Shown piece after piece: positions 46,886 through 55,652 of a stretch of DNA of 64,000 nt. The position numbers and the translations under genes are program-made. Within the stretch, counting starts at the first letter, position 1. Every line of letters starts with the position of its first letter. The notes under the pieces are model-generated. The model was not told the DNA's origin. It saw nothing but the letters and a program-made list of their open reading frames with translations, and ran no database searches. The stretch spans positions 1-64,000 of the forward strand of contig MPMG01000005.1 of the NCBI GenBank assembly GCA_002238485.1, read 5' to 3'. The stretch is from Chloroflexi bacterium bin20. GTDB taxonomy: Bacteria > Chloroflexota > Anaerolineae > Aggregatilineales > Phototrophicaceae.

Positions 46886-47109
46886 TTCTCCCGACGAAAC
46901 ACATCACGGTTGAGAACTCGCTAATCGGCGTTGGTGGACTGCTCCTTAGTCGTATGAGCAACCCTATTACGGTGTCAGCGCTATGGGAGCAAGTGCGAAT
47001 TCTGCCACAGATCGGCACGTTCGAGCGATTTACGTTGGCACTTGACCTCCTATATATCATGGAAGCGGTCGAGTTTCGTGATCGAAGACTGTGGCGAACA
47101 CCGCGATGA
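46882..47109 (+). CDS. ABC-three-component system middle component 6 (MC6)
   Basis: 75 residues. It starts [19 protein letters not shown] and continues with LGR/LSRM, TVSALWEQVR and FTLALDLLYIMEAVEF, the standard pattern of the MC6 family that bridges effector and ATPase. Both ends overlap neighbours by four bases (ATGA at 46882 and at 47106), so the three proteins are made in fixed ratio. Confidence 0.85.
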   Translation: MILPTKHITVENSLIGVGGLLLSRMSNPITVSALWEQVRILPQIGTFERFTLALDLLYIMEAVEFRDRRLWRTPR

Positions 47110-48890
47110 TCAGCCAAGTCGAAGCGAACATACACACATTCAGGAGCGTCAAGTTCACTGAGGGCTTTAACGTTGTTGTGGCTGATCGCACGACGGAGTC
47201 TGCCGAACGTGACACACGCAACGGACTGGGCAAGACCTTGCTATTGGACATCATTCGCTTCTGTTTGGGTGAAGATAAGCAAAACCTTGCTGTTTTGAGA
47301 GCGGGCGAACTGCGGGAATTGGAGTTTACGCTCGCGCTGGATAGAGATAATTCGGTACTATCATTGACGCGATCAATAAAGCGCCCTGGCAAAGTCGCTG
47401 TACACACGGTATCAGACTGGTTCGACGAGTACATAGGATCGAGCAATGTGATTCAGTCTTCAAACAAGAACCTGTTGTTGGATAGTCTTCCAGAGTCACA
47501 CAATATGTCTATCGAAGACTTAAGGCAATCGCTAGGCAAGGCTTGGTATGCACTGCAACCCGAAAGCGATGTCAAGTATCACCCTGAGTTTGGTGACACG
47601 CTAAAATATGAGATTCGTCGCGATGTCTTTGACGATCCATTCAAGTGCAAGGAAAATCAGTTTGGAAGAAGTATCCACCTTTGCAACACCTTTCTGCTGG
47701 ACTTGGATTGGCGGCTTGCAAGTCAGTGGCAGGAGTTGGCTCAGCTTGAAAGTGAGGTAAGAAATAAGAAGCGCTCGCTGCAGGACAATATTGAAGGCCT
47801 GCCTCTAGATTCTACTACGCTGGGCGAACTTGAAGCCGAGCGCGACCGCTTGCAAAACCAGGTAGACAGCTTCGCAGCACAATTGAACTCATTTGAAGTA
47901 CATCCGCAGTATGCCGAGATTGAAAACGAAGCCAACGACCTTACGGGCAAAATTCACGACTTAAAAAATCGCGCCGTTCAGTTGAAGCGGCTAATTGCAT
48001 TCCACGAGCGCAGCATCGCACTTGATGAGCCTGCTGCAGACAGCAGAGTTATTGAACTTTATGAAGCGGCCGGCGCACAATTGCCTGCCATGACGGCCAA
48101 GCGGCTTAAGGATGTGCAGGCATTTCATGTCCAAATCACGCGCAACCGCCGTGAATTCTTGCGCGATGAGCGGCAACGACTAGAGCAAGAACTTGATGCG
48201 AATGGGCAGCAAACAGAAGTGCTATCTAATCGCCGGGCTGAGCTACTAGCGGTAATCAACACGCATGGCGCGATTGATGAGTATGCCAAACTTACTCAGT
48301 TATATCGCGAACGCGATGATAGATTGAAAGCTATAACAGAACGGATTGAAACGCTGAAGCTCGTTGATGAGGAAATTGGAAGCATCAGTACCGAGCGCAT
48401 TCAGCTTCAAGCGCAAGCGCGACGCGACCTTGATCAGAGCGAGACCATAAAGCTAGCTCGCAGGATATTCAGTAGCAATTCCGAAGCGCTTTACAAAACG
48501 CCGGGGAATTTGATTGTCGACATTGATCTCGACAAAGGCTATCAGTTTCGCGTTGATATAAGGCGTTCGGGCAGCACGGGAATCAACAAGATGAAGACAT
48601 TTTTTTATGACTTAACGAGAGCGGAGTTATTATCGCAACGAAGACTTGGTCCCGGTTTCCTCATTCATGACAGTTCAATGTTCGCTGATGCGGACGAACG
48701 ACAGGTTGCGCGCGCGCTGGAACTGGCTGAACGAAAATCGCGCGAATGCGGATTCCAGTACATCGCTTGTCTAAACTCCGACCAAGTACTTCATGACGAG
48801 TTCTCCAAGAGCTTTGAAATTGACAGTTATGTTCGCCTGCGACTTACTGATGACTCCCCCGCTGGCAGCCTGCTAGGCATGCGCTTCTAG
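47106..48890 (+). CDS. ABC-three-component system DUF2326 ABC ATPase
   Basis: 594 residues from the ATG at 47106 within ATGA; a GTG at 47091 would add five residues. The N-terminal ATPase half carries the DUF2326 P-loop (RDTRNGLGKTLLLDI, ~36-50). A ~300-residue coiled coil follows (LESEVRNKKRSLQ to RIETLKLVDEE), and the C-terminal half returns with GPGFLIHDSSMFADADERQV (Walker B/D-loop region). It is an SMC/Rad50-like molecule with the shape expected for a DNA-sensing ATPase of ABC-3C systems. The 3' end overlaps tsaD tail to tail by four bases. Confidence 0.88.
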   Translation: MISQVEANIHTFRSVKFTEGFNVVVADRTTESAERDTRNGLGKTLLLDIIRFCLGEDKQNLAVLRAGELRELEFTLALDRDNSVLSLTRSIKRPGKVAVHTVSDWFDEYIGSSNVIQSSNKNLLLDSLPESHNMSIEDLRQSLGKAWYALQPESDVKYHPEFGDTLKYEIRRDVFDDPFKCKENQFGRSIHLCNTFLLDLDWRLASQWQELAQLESEVRNKKRSLQDNIEGLPLDSTTLGELEAERDRLQNQVDSFAAQLNSFEVHPQYAEIENEANDLTGKIHDLKNRAVQLKRLIAFHERSIALDEPAADSRVIELYEAAGAQLPAMTAKRLKDVQAFHVQITRNRREFLRDERQRLEQELDANGQQTEVLSNRRAELLAVINTHGAIDEYAKLTQLYRERDDRLKAITERIETLKLVDEEIGSISTERIQLQAQARRDLDQSETIKLARRIFSSNSEALYKTPGNLIVDIDLDKGYQFRVDIRRSGSTGINKMKTFFYDLTRAELLSQRRLGPGFLIHDSSMFADADERQVARALELAERKSRECGFQYIACLNSDQVLHDEFSKSFEIDSYVRLRLTDDSPAGSLLGMRF

Positions 48891-49966
48891 CCCGCCACTT
48901 TACCCTGTAAGCTATACACATCCTCGCTCAGCATCCACCTGGCGCGCGCTTCAATATCCAGCCGACTGCGCAGACCAGCCAGATAGCGAAAATGCGCGGC
49001 TGCTCCGATCATGGCGGCATTGTCGCTGCACAAGCATAGCGGCGGCGTATAAATGGGCAACTCCAGCCGGTCGCGCAGCTTATCGCGCAACTGCTTGTTG
49101 GCGCTGACCCCGCCGGACACGAACAATGCGCTGGCGGCATGATCACTTGCGGCGCGTTCTGCTGCATTGACCAGGGCATCGGTAGCGGCATCCTGGAATG
49201 CGGCCGCGACATCGGGAATATGTACATCATCGCGCAGCCGGGCATGGCCTTCGGCGCGGCGCTGACGGCGGCTGCGGTCGCTGGGCTGCAGGGTAACCGC
49301 GCGCATCACAGCTGTCTTCAAGCCACTGAAGCTCAAGTCATAGGCGCTATCGGTCTTCGCTCGCGGAAATGCGTAGGCGCTGGCATCGCCACCTTGCGCA
49401 GCCTTCTCAATGGCTGGCCCGCCAGGGAAAGGCAAGCCCAGCAAGCGCCCGACCTTGTCAAAGGCTTCGCCAGCCGCGTCATCAATCGTGCCGCCGAGTC
49501 GCTGATAGCGTCCGTGCCCACGCATCATAAGCAGCTCGCTGTGTCCGCCCGACACGATCATCGCGATGATGGGGAAGGCAGGTTCGCTGAAATCATCCGC
49601 CAGCCATTGCGAGTAGACATGCCCCTCCAGGTGATTGATGCCCAACAGTGGCAAGCCAGTCGCCAGCGCCAGTCCCTTGGCAAAACCGACCCCCACCAGC
49701 AGCGAGCCGACCAAGCCAGGTCCTTGCGTGACGGCGATGGCATCCAGCTGCGAATAGTCCAGGCCGGCTTCTGTCATAGCGCGGCTGACGACAGCGCTGA
49801 TGCTCTCGGCATGCGCCCGCGATGCCACTTCGGGGAAAACGCCACCATACTGCGCGTGCAGGTCGATCTGCGAGGCGACGATATTGGCGCGAATCCTGCG
49901 ACCATCGCTGATGATGGCGGCAGCAGTTTCGTCGCAGGATGTCTCGATGGCGAGAATGGTGGTCAT
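48887..49966 (-). CDS. tsaD: tRNA N6-adenosine threonylcarbamoyltransferase
   Basis: 359 residues from the ATG at 49966, chosen because AGGA stands seven bases upstream and MTTILAIETSCDETAAA matches the family; the frame to 50068 does not. The metal-binding His residues are in RAHAES and HLEGHVYS, the ATP motif is IVSGGHSELL and the C-terminal motif is FVSGGVSANKQLRD. It makes the t6A modification on tRNAs reading ANN codons. It sits between two defence modules and is divergent from the AAA gene by about 100 bases. Confidence 0.96.
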   Translation of the reverse strand: MTTILAIETSCDETAAAIISDGRRIRANIVASQIDLHAQYGGVFPEVASRAHAESISAVVSRAMTEAGLDYSQLDAIAVTQGPGLVGSLLVGVGFAKGLALATGLPLLGINHLEGHVYSQWLADDFSEPAFPIIAMIVSGGHSELLMMRGHGRYQRLGGTIDDAAGEAFDKVGRLLGLPFPGGPAIEKAAQGGDASAYAFPRAKTDSAYDLSFSGLKTAVMRAVTLQPSDRSRRQRRAEGHARLRDDVHIPDVAAAFQDAATDALVNAAERAASDHAASALFVSGGVSANKQLRDKLRDRLELPIYTPPLCLCSDNAAMIGAAAHFRYLAGLRSRLDIEARARWMLSEDVYSLQGKVAG

Positions 49967-50024
49967 GTCCATGTCCTGGCTTTGCGCCGCGCCATTGTAG
50001 CACTGCTTTTGGCGGCTGCGGATG

Positions 50025-50030
50025 TATAAT
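50025..50030 (+). promoter_or_regulatory. Probable -10 element for the AAA-TOPRIM operon
   Basis: TATAAT, 37 bases before the ATG at 50068. The -35 (17 bases upstream, ACTGCT region) is weak, so the promoter may need an activator or read as a low-level promoter. It lies between the divergent tsaD and AAA genes. Confidence 0.5.
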
Positions 50031-50067
50031 GCGGACGAGACAGACGCTTGGCGTAGAGAGGCGCGCA

Positions 50068-51201
50068 ATGTACAAGTCGTTTCGGGTGAAGAACTTTCGC
50101 TGCTTCAAAGACTTGCAGATCAACGATCTGGGGCGGGTGAATTTGATCGCGGGCAAGAACAACACCGGGAAGACGGCGCTGATGGAGGCGATGTACATTC
50201 TTTCGGGAAATCGGGAAGCAAAGACGCTAATAAGAAGAAATCTTAGGACAATTTACAGGCTGTCTTGGGACAGCGACCAGCAAGATTCGCCAGATTTCGC
50301 TAGCGACATTATAAGCTGGACCATCATGTTTCGGAATCATGAGAGCAAAAACGAAATCGCATTGGATGCTTTGCTTACCGAACCGTTGCTTCCTCTATTC
50401 CCTGAAAGTAACGCGCTGTCTCTCAAGATTCGAAAAATGCCAAACGATAGCGCCGACTTTGACGACACTCTGTACAAATTTCGTATTGGTGACTTTGCAT
50501 CATTTGGACATTCAGAGTTGTTGGAATTCGAGTCTGAACATAACTCCAGAAAGGAACACCTGCTACTCGTCGATGGCAATGTTGTTGGTTTACGAAGCTC
50601 CTCCAACACAGATATTGTAGCTGAATTTCTGAGCGCAGGAGAAAAACAGGGTGCACGAATCAGTGCTAAGCGATTCAGCGATTTGCGCCGAAGGGGCGAC
50701 ACATCAATTCTTTGCGATACCTTAATAGTCATTGATCCGCGATTAAAGGGAGTAGAGTTGCTTTACGATGGATATCGAACGCTGATGTTTGCCGATTTAG
50801 GTTTAGACCAATTGAAGCCTCTATTAGAGCCTCTGACCAGCCTTGGTGAAGGCATTCAAAGAGTGGCGAGCTTAACTCTTGCCATGACTGATCATTCCAT
50901 AAGGATGGTCTTCATAGATGAAATTGAGCATGGGCTACACCACTCCGTGCAATGCCAAGTCTGGAAAGCGATTGGCAAGCTGGCGCGCGAATTGAACATC
51001 CAGGTCTTCGCCACGACGCACAGCCTGGAAATGATTCGCGCGGCATACGAAGCCTTCAGCAGCGATGGGAAGCTGGACGAGTTCCGCTACCATCGCTTAG
51101 ACAGGGATGCCGAAACAGACGACATTGAAGCCGTGACCTACAACGAATTGGACTTGAACGCGGTCGCCGCATTTGACTTTGATTTTGAGGTGCGTGGATG
51201 A
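50068..51201 (+). CDS. AAA/OLD-type ATPase of a two-gene conflict system
   Basis: 377 residues from the ATG at 50068 (MYKSFRVKNFRCFKDLQI). P-loop AGKNNTGKTALM (28-39), Walker B MVFIDEIEHGLHH in the C-terminal third, with H-loop FATTHSLEMI. These are features of the OLD/RecF-like AAA_15/AAA_21 group. The middle (~90-250) is variable and AT-richer than flanking genes. It is coupled to a TOPRIM gene by a four-base overlap. The arrangement resembles PARIS (AriA/AriB) and OLD-type split systems, but the TOPRIM partner is of another family. Confidence 0.85.
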   Translation: MYKSFRVKNFRCFKDLQINDLGRVNLIAGKNNTGKTALMEAMYILSGNREAKTLIRRNLRTIYRLSWDSDQQDSPDFASDIISWTIMFRNHESKNEIALDALLTEPLLPLFPESNALSLKIRKMPNDSADFDDTLYKFRIGDFASFGHSELLEFESEHNSRKEHLLLVDGNVVGLRSSSNTDIVAEFLSAGEKQGARISAKRFSDLRRRGDTSILCDTLIVIDPRLKGVELLYDGYRTLMFADLGLDQLKPLLEPLTSLGEGIQRVASLTLAMTDHSIRMVFIDEIEHGLHHSVQCQVWKAIGKLARELNIQVFATTHSLEMIRAAYEAFSSDGKLDEFRYHRLDRDAETDDIEAVTYNELDLNAVAAFDFDFEVRG

Positions 51202-51878
51202 CGCCGAGAATACCAGAGGGCAAGTCGCGCCTGATGTTAGTGGAAGGCAAAGAAGATCAGGAATTCTTCATTCGGCTTGCCACGCACATGAACGTAATTG
51301 ATGGCTGGCCACTCCATATTGAGCAGCTAGAGGGAAAGGGTAATTTCAGCGAATACCTGCGCGGTATGATGAGGCATCCCAGATTCGGGCAGCTCAGTAC
51401 AATAGGTATCGTCCGCGATGCCGACTTTGGAACGAATGCGTTTCAAAGCGTCAAAGATACGATTCAAAATGCCAATGAGCGGAATCCCCGCCAACTACCC
51501 GTTCCACAAAATCAAAGAGAACTGGCAAAAGGACAGCCAAACATTATCGTACTGATATTGCCGTCAAGTGAACGAGAAGGCATGATTGAAGACCTTATAA
51601 TGGACGTCTTCCGCGAAGATCCGGTAAATGTATGCGTGGATGTCTTCTTCAATTGCTTGCGCGAAAGCGAAATCGCCATTTCGCAAGAAAAACACTCAAA
51701 GGCACGATTACGCACGTTCATCACGGGCAAGAATGTAGGCAGTGACTCTGAAGGCGGCGATTCAGACAGACAGTATCTTTCGGATGTCTTTCGCATGAGT
51801 TGGTGGCGCGACGAATTCTGGAACTCGCCCACCTTCACCGACGCCAAAGCCTTCCTCACCCAACTCCTCGCCGACTAG
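51198..51878 (+). CDS. DUF3226-like TOPRIM protein (nuclease partner)
   Basis: 226 residues. A TOPRIM fold is shown by the Glu of LMLVEGKEDQEFF (E16) and the DxD of IVRDADFG (D74, D76). The remainder is helical. DUF3226-type TOPRIM proteins occur next to AAA ATPases. By analogy with OLD and PARIS, the ATPase is the sensor and the TOPRIM protein the nuclease effector. That assignment is inferred. Confidence 0.8.
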   Translation: MTPRIPEGKSRLMLVEGKEDQEFFIRLATHMNVIDGWPLHIEQLEGKGNFSEYLRGMMRHPRFGQLSTIGIVRDADFGTNAFQSVKDTIQNANERNPRQLPVPQNQRELAKGQPNIIVLILPSSEREGMIEDLIMDVFREDPVNVCVDVFFNCLRESEIAISQEKHSKARLRTFITGKNVGSDSEGGDSDRQYLSDVFRMSWWRDEFWNSPTFTDAKAFLTQLLAD

Positions 51879-51942
51879 ACCAGCCCCTTGCAAATTGTGA
51901 TAACCTGATAGCAATCAAATTTGTTCCCTACGGAGCGCATCC

Positions 51943-53310
51943 TTGGCCACGCTACACCACCGCCTCCCCTGGATCATCGCCGCAGTCGCAGGCGCGCTCA
52001 TCTTCATCGCTTTCACCATCTGGGGCGGCATCCCGGCTGAGGCGAACCTTGGCTTATTCTGGCTGCAAGCTGGCCTCTTTTTTCTGATCATCTGCGCCTT
52101 TGTCCTGGCCTTCTGGCATTTGCTCGTTCGTCCCCTGGCGCCGACCCTGCGCCAGCCGCAAGCAGTCGAATTGACTATCCGAGCGCGGGAGAGCCTGGCG
52201 CTGATGCTGGCGAGCGGCGGCATCACCATTTTCATCGGCGGCGTCTGGGACGAATTGTGGCACCGCAGTTACGGCATTCCCTTCGGCGAAGACCTGTTCT
52301 GGCGGCCGCATCTGATGATGTATTTTGGCTTTGCCACTGCGATCTTCAGCGGCTTTTGGGCGCTGCTTTATCTGAATCGCCATCTGCGCGGCAACTTCCA
52401 ACAGCGTTTCCGATCCAACCCAGCCGTCGGCTTGCTGATTTTGAACGCCGCGTTTCTGCTCTACGCCTTGCCCGCCGATCCCCTCTGGCACTGGATTTTC
52501 GGCGAAGACATCACCACCTGGAGCATTCCGCATCTGATCTTGCTAATGAGCTTCGTCTTGACACAATTGCTCGCGCTGGACCTTCATGTATCGACCAGGC
52601 GGCGACCTCAGTGGCGCACCCTATTCGGGCTGCGGCCAAGCGACAGTGTATCGCTGGCGATCCTCGCCGCCATCCAGTTGCTGTGGCTGCAACTGATGCT
52701 CATCGATTGGGACGCGACATTGATGGGCATCCCGTTGGAATGGCTTGATCTCTATCGCCCGGAATGGCTGCTGGCGGCGAATCTGCTGGCCTGCGTCACC
52801 CTCGCTGGCGTGCTGGCCACGCGCCTGTTGCGCTGTGCCGGCGCGGCGACGGCTGCTGGTCTGCTCGCGCTGGTCATTCGCATCGGATTGATCGAACTCT
52901 TCGACGCGGATATGCTGCAGTACGTCGCCTGGGTGGCGGCGCTGTTGCCCTTGCTCGCCATCGACATCTGGGCATTCTATTGCAGCCAGATCCACAAACG
53001 CGAGCCAGACTGGCGCGGGACCGCGGCCGCCATCATCGCCGCCATGGCCATGAACGCGCTAGTCATTCGCAGCCTGTACAATTTGGGGGATGCGGACAAT
53101 CTGGCCTATGCCGCCTCGATCATCGTCACGGGCCTAGGCATGAGTTGGTTCGCCAATCGTGTGGCCGACGCACTGCTGCGACAGCGCATGGCGACCGCTG
53201 AGTCCACGAGCGAAGTCAAGCGCATCAAGCCGGCCGCATCCTTTGGCCTGCTGGGCATCTTTCTCGTCTTCATCAGCTTCTTCATCGTGACAGCGACTCC
53301 GCCGGTGTGA
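51943..53310 (+). CDS. Polytopic membrane protein with duplicated D-WH-GED-PH motif
   Basis: 455 residues from a TTG at 51943 (GGAG 8 bases upstream). About eleven hydrophobic helices. Two loops repeat the pattern D-x2-W-H...G-E-D...W-x(1-2)-P-H: D103/W106/H107/G115-E-D117/P122-H123 and D179/W182/H183/G187-E-D189/P196-H197. This resembles an internal duplication with candidate metal ligands (His, Asp). The family is not known to me. No signal peptide apart from the first helix. It stands between the defence pair and sthA. Confidence 0.75.
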   Translation: MATLHHRLPWIIAAVAGALIFIAFTIWGGIPAEANLGLFWLQAGLFFLIICAFVLAFWHLLVRPLAPTLRQPQAVELTIRARESLALMLASGGITIFIGGVWDELWHRSYGIPFGEDLFWRPHLMMYFGFATAIFSGFWALLYLNRHLRGNFQQRFRSNPAVGLLILNAAFLLYALPADPLWHWIFGEDITTWSIPHLILLMSFVLTQLLALDLHVSTRRRPQWRTLFGLRPSDSVSLAILAAIQLLWLQLMLIDWDATLMGIPLEWLDLYRPEWLLAANLLACVTLAGVLATRLLRCAGAATAAGLLALVIRIGLIELFDADMLQYVAWVAALLPLLAIDIWAFYCSQIHKREPDWRGTAAAIIAAMAMNALVIRSLYNLGDADNLAYAASIIVTGLGMSWFANRVADALLRQRMATAESTSEVKRIKPAASFGLLGIFLVFISFFIVTATPPV

Positions 53311-53386
53311 GTTTGTCCTGAGAAGCGCAGCCGCGTGCTACAGCGCGCATTTTGCGTTATGCTAGTCTTGACGGTTATCGAGGCTG

Positions 53387-54859
53387 ATGAACGAACTCAT
53401 GGTTACTGTGACCGCGCCGACCAAGGCATCCACCAACAGCCAAGCCAAAACCAAGCCGCGCCGCTACGACTATGACATCGTCATCATCGGTTCGGGACCA
53501 GCCGGACATCGCGCGGCCATCCAGTCGGCAAAGCTGGGCAAACGGGTGGCGGTCATCGAAAAGAAAACCTTGATCGGCGGCGTCTCGGTGAACACGGGCA
53601 CCATCCCCTCCAAGACCCTGCGCGAAGCCGTCTTGCACCTATCGGGCTTTCGGCAGCGCTCGATTTATGGCGCTTCGTACACGGTCAAAGAGCATATCAC
53701 CATGAACGATCTGCTGATGCGCGCCGACCATGTTATCCGCCACGAGATCGAAATCAACAAGGTGCAGTTGCAGCGCAATGGCGTCGAGCTCATCCCCGGC
53801 ATCGCCACCATCGTCAACGAGCACACGGTGCATCTGCACTTCCTGGGCAAAAAAGGCGAAGACGAACTGACCACGCGCAACATCATGATCGCCGTGGGCA
53901 CCACAGTCGCCAAACCCGACAATATCCCTTTTGACGGGCACACCATCTTCACCAGCGATGGCTTGCTGCGGCTGGATCATCTGCCCAAGACCCTGACAGT
54001 CGTGGGCGGCGGCGTCATCGGCTGTGAATACGCCTGCATGTTCGCCACGTTGGGCACGCGCGTCACCCTGGTCGAGCTGCAAGAACGGCTGCTGACATTC
54101 GTAGACCACGAGATTGTCGATGCCCTCGTTTATCACATGCGCCAGCAGCGCGTCACCCTGCGCCTGGGCGAAAGCGTGCGCAGCATCGACCATTGCGATA
54201 CGCGTTATGGCAGCGGCGTGAAAGTCTGCCTGAAGAGCGGCAAAGAGATCGTCACCGAAAAAGCGCTCTATGCCATCGGCCGGCAGGGCGCGACAGCCAG
54301 GCTGGGCTTGGAGAATATCGGCATCGTCCCCGACAAGCGCGGTCGCATCCGCGTCAACGAGCATTACCAGACCGAGATACCCAATATCTACGCGGTCGGC
54401 GATGTCATCGGCTTCCCCAGCCTGGCTTCGACCAGCATGGAGCAAGGGCGCATGGCGGCCAGCCACGCCTTCGATGCCGAGCATTCGAGCTTCCCGCAGC
54501 TTTTCCCTTATGGCATCTACGCCATCCCCGAGATATCGACCGTGGGCGCGAACGAAGAAGAGCTGACGCAGGCCGGCATCCCCTACGAGGTGGGCAAAGC
54601 CTATTACAAAGAAATTGCGCGCGGGCAGATCCTCGGCGATACCATCGGCATGCTAAAGCTGGCTTTTCATCGGGAGAATCACAAGCTGCTGGGCGTGCAC
54701 ATCATCGGCGAAGGCGCCAGCGAGCTCATCCACATCGGGCAGACGGTCATGGCTTTCGGCGGCACGGTCGACTATTTCATCAACACCGTCTTCAATTATC
54801 CGACGCTGGCCGAGTGCTACAAGACAGCCGCCTTCGATGGCGTGAATCGACTGATTTAG
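53387..54859 (+). CDS. sthA: Soluble (Si-specific) NAD(P)+ transhydrogenase
   Basis: 490 residues. FAD loop IIGSGPAGHRAA, NAD loop VVGGGVIGCEYA, and the second FAD contact NIYAVGDVIGFPSLA. The usual disulfide of flavoprotein disulfide reductases is absent (GGVSVNTGTIPSKTLREA), which is the mark of SthA, not a defect. It moves hydride between NADH and NADP+. The ATG at 53387 has a ~22-residue basic extension (TAPTKASTNSQAKTKP) before the domain. Confidence 0.93.
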   Translation: MNELMVTVTAPTKASTNSQAKTKPRRYDYDIVIIGSGPAGHRAAIQSAKLGKRVAVIEKKTLIGGVSVNTGTIPSKTLREAVLHLSGFRQRSIYGASYTVKEHITMNDLLMRADHVIRHEIEINKVQLQRNGVELIPGIATIVNEHTVHLHFLGKKGEDELTTRNIMIAVGTTVAKPDNIPFDGHTIFTSDGLLRLDHLPKTLTVVGGGVIGCEYACMFATLGTRVTLVELQERLLTFVDHEIVDALVYHMRQQRVTLRLGESVRSIDHCDTRYGSGVKVCLKSGKEIVTEKALYAIGRQGATARLGLENIGIVPDKRGRIRVNEHYQTEIPNIYAVGDVIGFPSLASTSMEQGRMAASHAFDAEHSSFPQLFPYGIYAIPEISTVGANEEELTQAGIPYEVGKAYYKEIARGQILGDTIGMLKLAFHRENHKLLGVHIIGEGASELIHIGQTVMAFGGTVDYFINTVFNYPTLAECYKTAAFDGVNRLI

Positions 54860-54867
54860 GCGATTTT

Positions 54868-54894
54868 GCCACAGAGGCGCAGAGGGCACAGAGG
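54868..54894. repeat. CACAGAGGCGCAGAG intergenic repeat, copy 1
   Basis: CACAGAGGCGCAGAGGGCA followed by CAGAGG, between sthA and the DUF2335 operon. It is the same family as 55653-55725, 57513-57547 and 59644-59673. Confidence 0.8.
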
Positions 54895-54897
54895 TTT

Positions 54898-55191
54898 TTA
54901 TTTGGGTCGGTAGATGAACATGGCAGCCGCTCCAGCCATGCCGCAGATGATGATGACGGCTGCTTCCCAAACAAAGCCTAAAGAGATGAAGTAGGCGCTG
55001 ACAGCGATGAGTGCAATCGCCAGGATAATGCCGAAGCATTGGCTCATACGCTGAATTCTTGTCCGATGTCGTTGTCGTGATTCGGCTAGAGTCAGAAGTC
55101 GATCGGCGCTGCCCGGCAATACTGCCTCGTACTCGCGCATATGATCAGGTGGCGGAAGCAGAAAAGCCGCGGAGTCGCGTTGGGCGCTCAC
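54898..55191 (-). CDS. DUF2335-family small membrane protein
   Basis: 97 residues. The N-terminal half carries LPPPDHMREYEAVLPGSADR and LLTLAESRQRHR, typical of DUF2335. The C-terminal half has two membrane helices (FGIILAIALIAVSAYFISLGF, AVIIICGMAGAAAMFIY). Its start overlaps the stop of the upstream gene by four bases. Members of the family are found in accessory regions; function is not established. Confidence 0.72.
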   Translation of the reverse strand: MSAQRDSAAFLLPPPDHMREYEAVLPGSADRLLTLAESRQRHRTRIQRMSQCFGIILAIALIAVSAYFISLGFVWEAAVIIICGMAGAAAMFIYRPK

Positions 55192-55424
55192 TTTGTTTTG
55201 CCCTTTTGCAGCCGTTTTTCATGCTGGGCAATTGCCCACCACATGTCCGCCCCGACCGCTTCCCAGTCGGCGCGCATGGCATCCGCATCAGAGCGAGCCA
55301 GTATTTTTTCAGTGAACTCGCGGCTTTCAGAACCTGTGAAGTCCATTAGGCTTGCGAGAGCTCGCAAGATAGAATTCTTAGGCAAGTAAAACGAATTGGC
55401 GATCTTGCGCTTGTCGAATGCCAT
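55188..55424 (-). CDS. Small protein of unknown function, partner of DUF2335 gene
   Basis: 78 residues from the ATG at 55424 (AGAGGG 8 bases upstream). It contains KIANSFYLPKNSILRALASLM and DWEAVGADMWWAIAQHEK. There is no membrane helix, and it is helical by composition. It is coupled to the DUF2335 gene and shares the promoter at 55488-55516. It may be the partner of the membrane protein in a two-gene module. Confidence 0.65.
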   Translation of the reverse strand: MAFDKRKIANSFYLPKNSILRALASLMDFTGSESREFTEKILARSDADAMRADWEAVGADMWWAIAQHEKRLQKGKTK

Positions 55425-55476
55425 GCCACCATCCCTCTGCGCTTCACCAGCGCCCACAAGTCAACATAACTTAGGT

Positions 55477-55516
55477 GTATAGTCTCAACTATACCATATA
55501 AGTATGTCCAAGTTAA
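55477..55516 (-). promoter_or_regulatory. Promoter with overlapping inverted repeat
   Basis: On the minus strand TTAACT (55511-55516) and TATAGT (55488-55493) are separated by 17 bases. The -10 is part of a perfect inverted repeat GTATAGT-CTCA-ACTATAC (55477-55494). A dimeric repressor bound there would block the DUF2335 operon, so autoregulation is plausible. Confidence 0.6.
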
Positions 55517-55541
55517 TAATGAGACGAATTTGCCGCATCCG

Positions 55542-55580
55542 CTAACCCCCCTCGGTCCCCCCGAAAAGTCGGGGGGAAGC
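55542..55580 (-). repeat. Dispersed palindromic repeat (inverted copy)
   Basis: On the plus strand CTCGGTCCCCCCGAAAAGTC then GGGGGGAAGC. Its reverse complement equals the unit of the 61866 array apart from a few positions. The gap 55425-55832 (408 bases) otherwise holds the promoter above, the 55653 repeat and no gene. Confidence 0.8.
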
Positions 55581-55652
55581 GCAATCTACGGGATTGGGAT
55601 TTAGCCGAAAGCGCAGCTAATCACGAGATAGAGCATAGAACACAAGGATTTT

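Noticed and set aside
53387..54859. Loss of the redox disulfide in the SthA-like flavoprotein as a defect
   Set aside because: The absence of both Cys is the normal state in Si-specific transhydrogenases.
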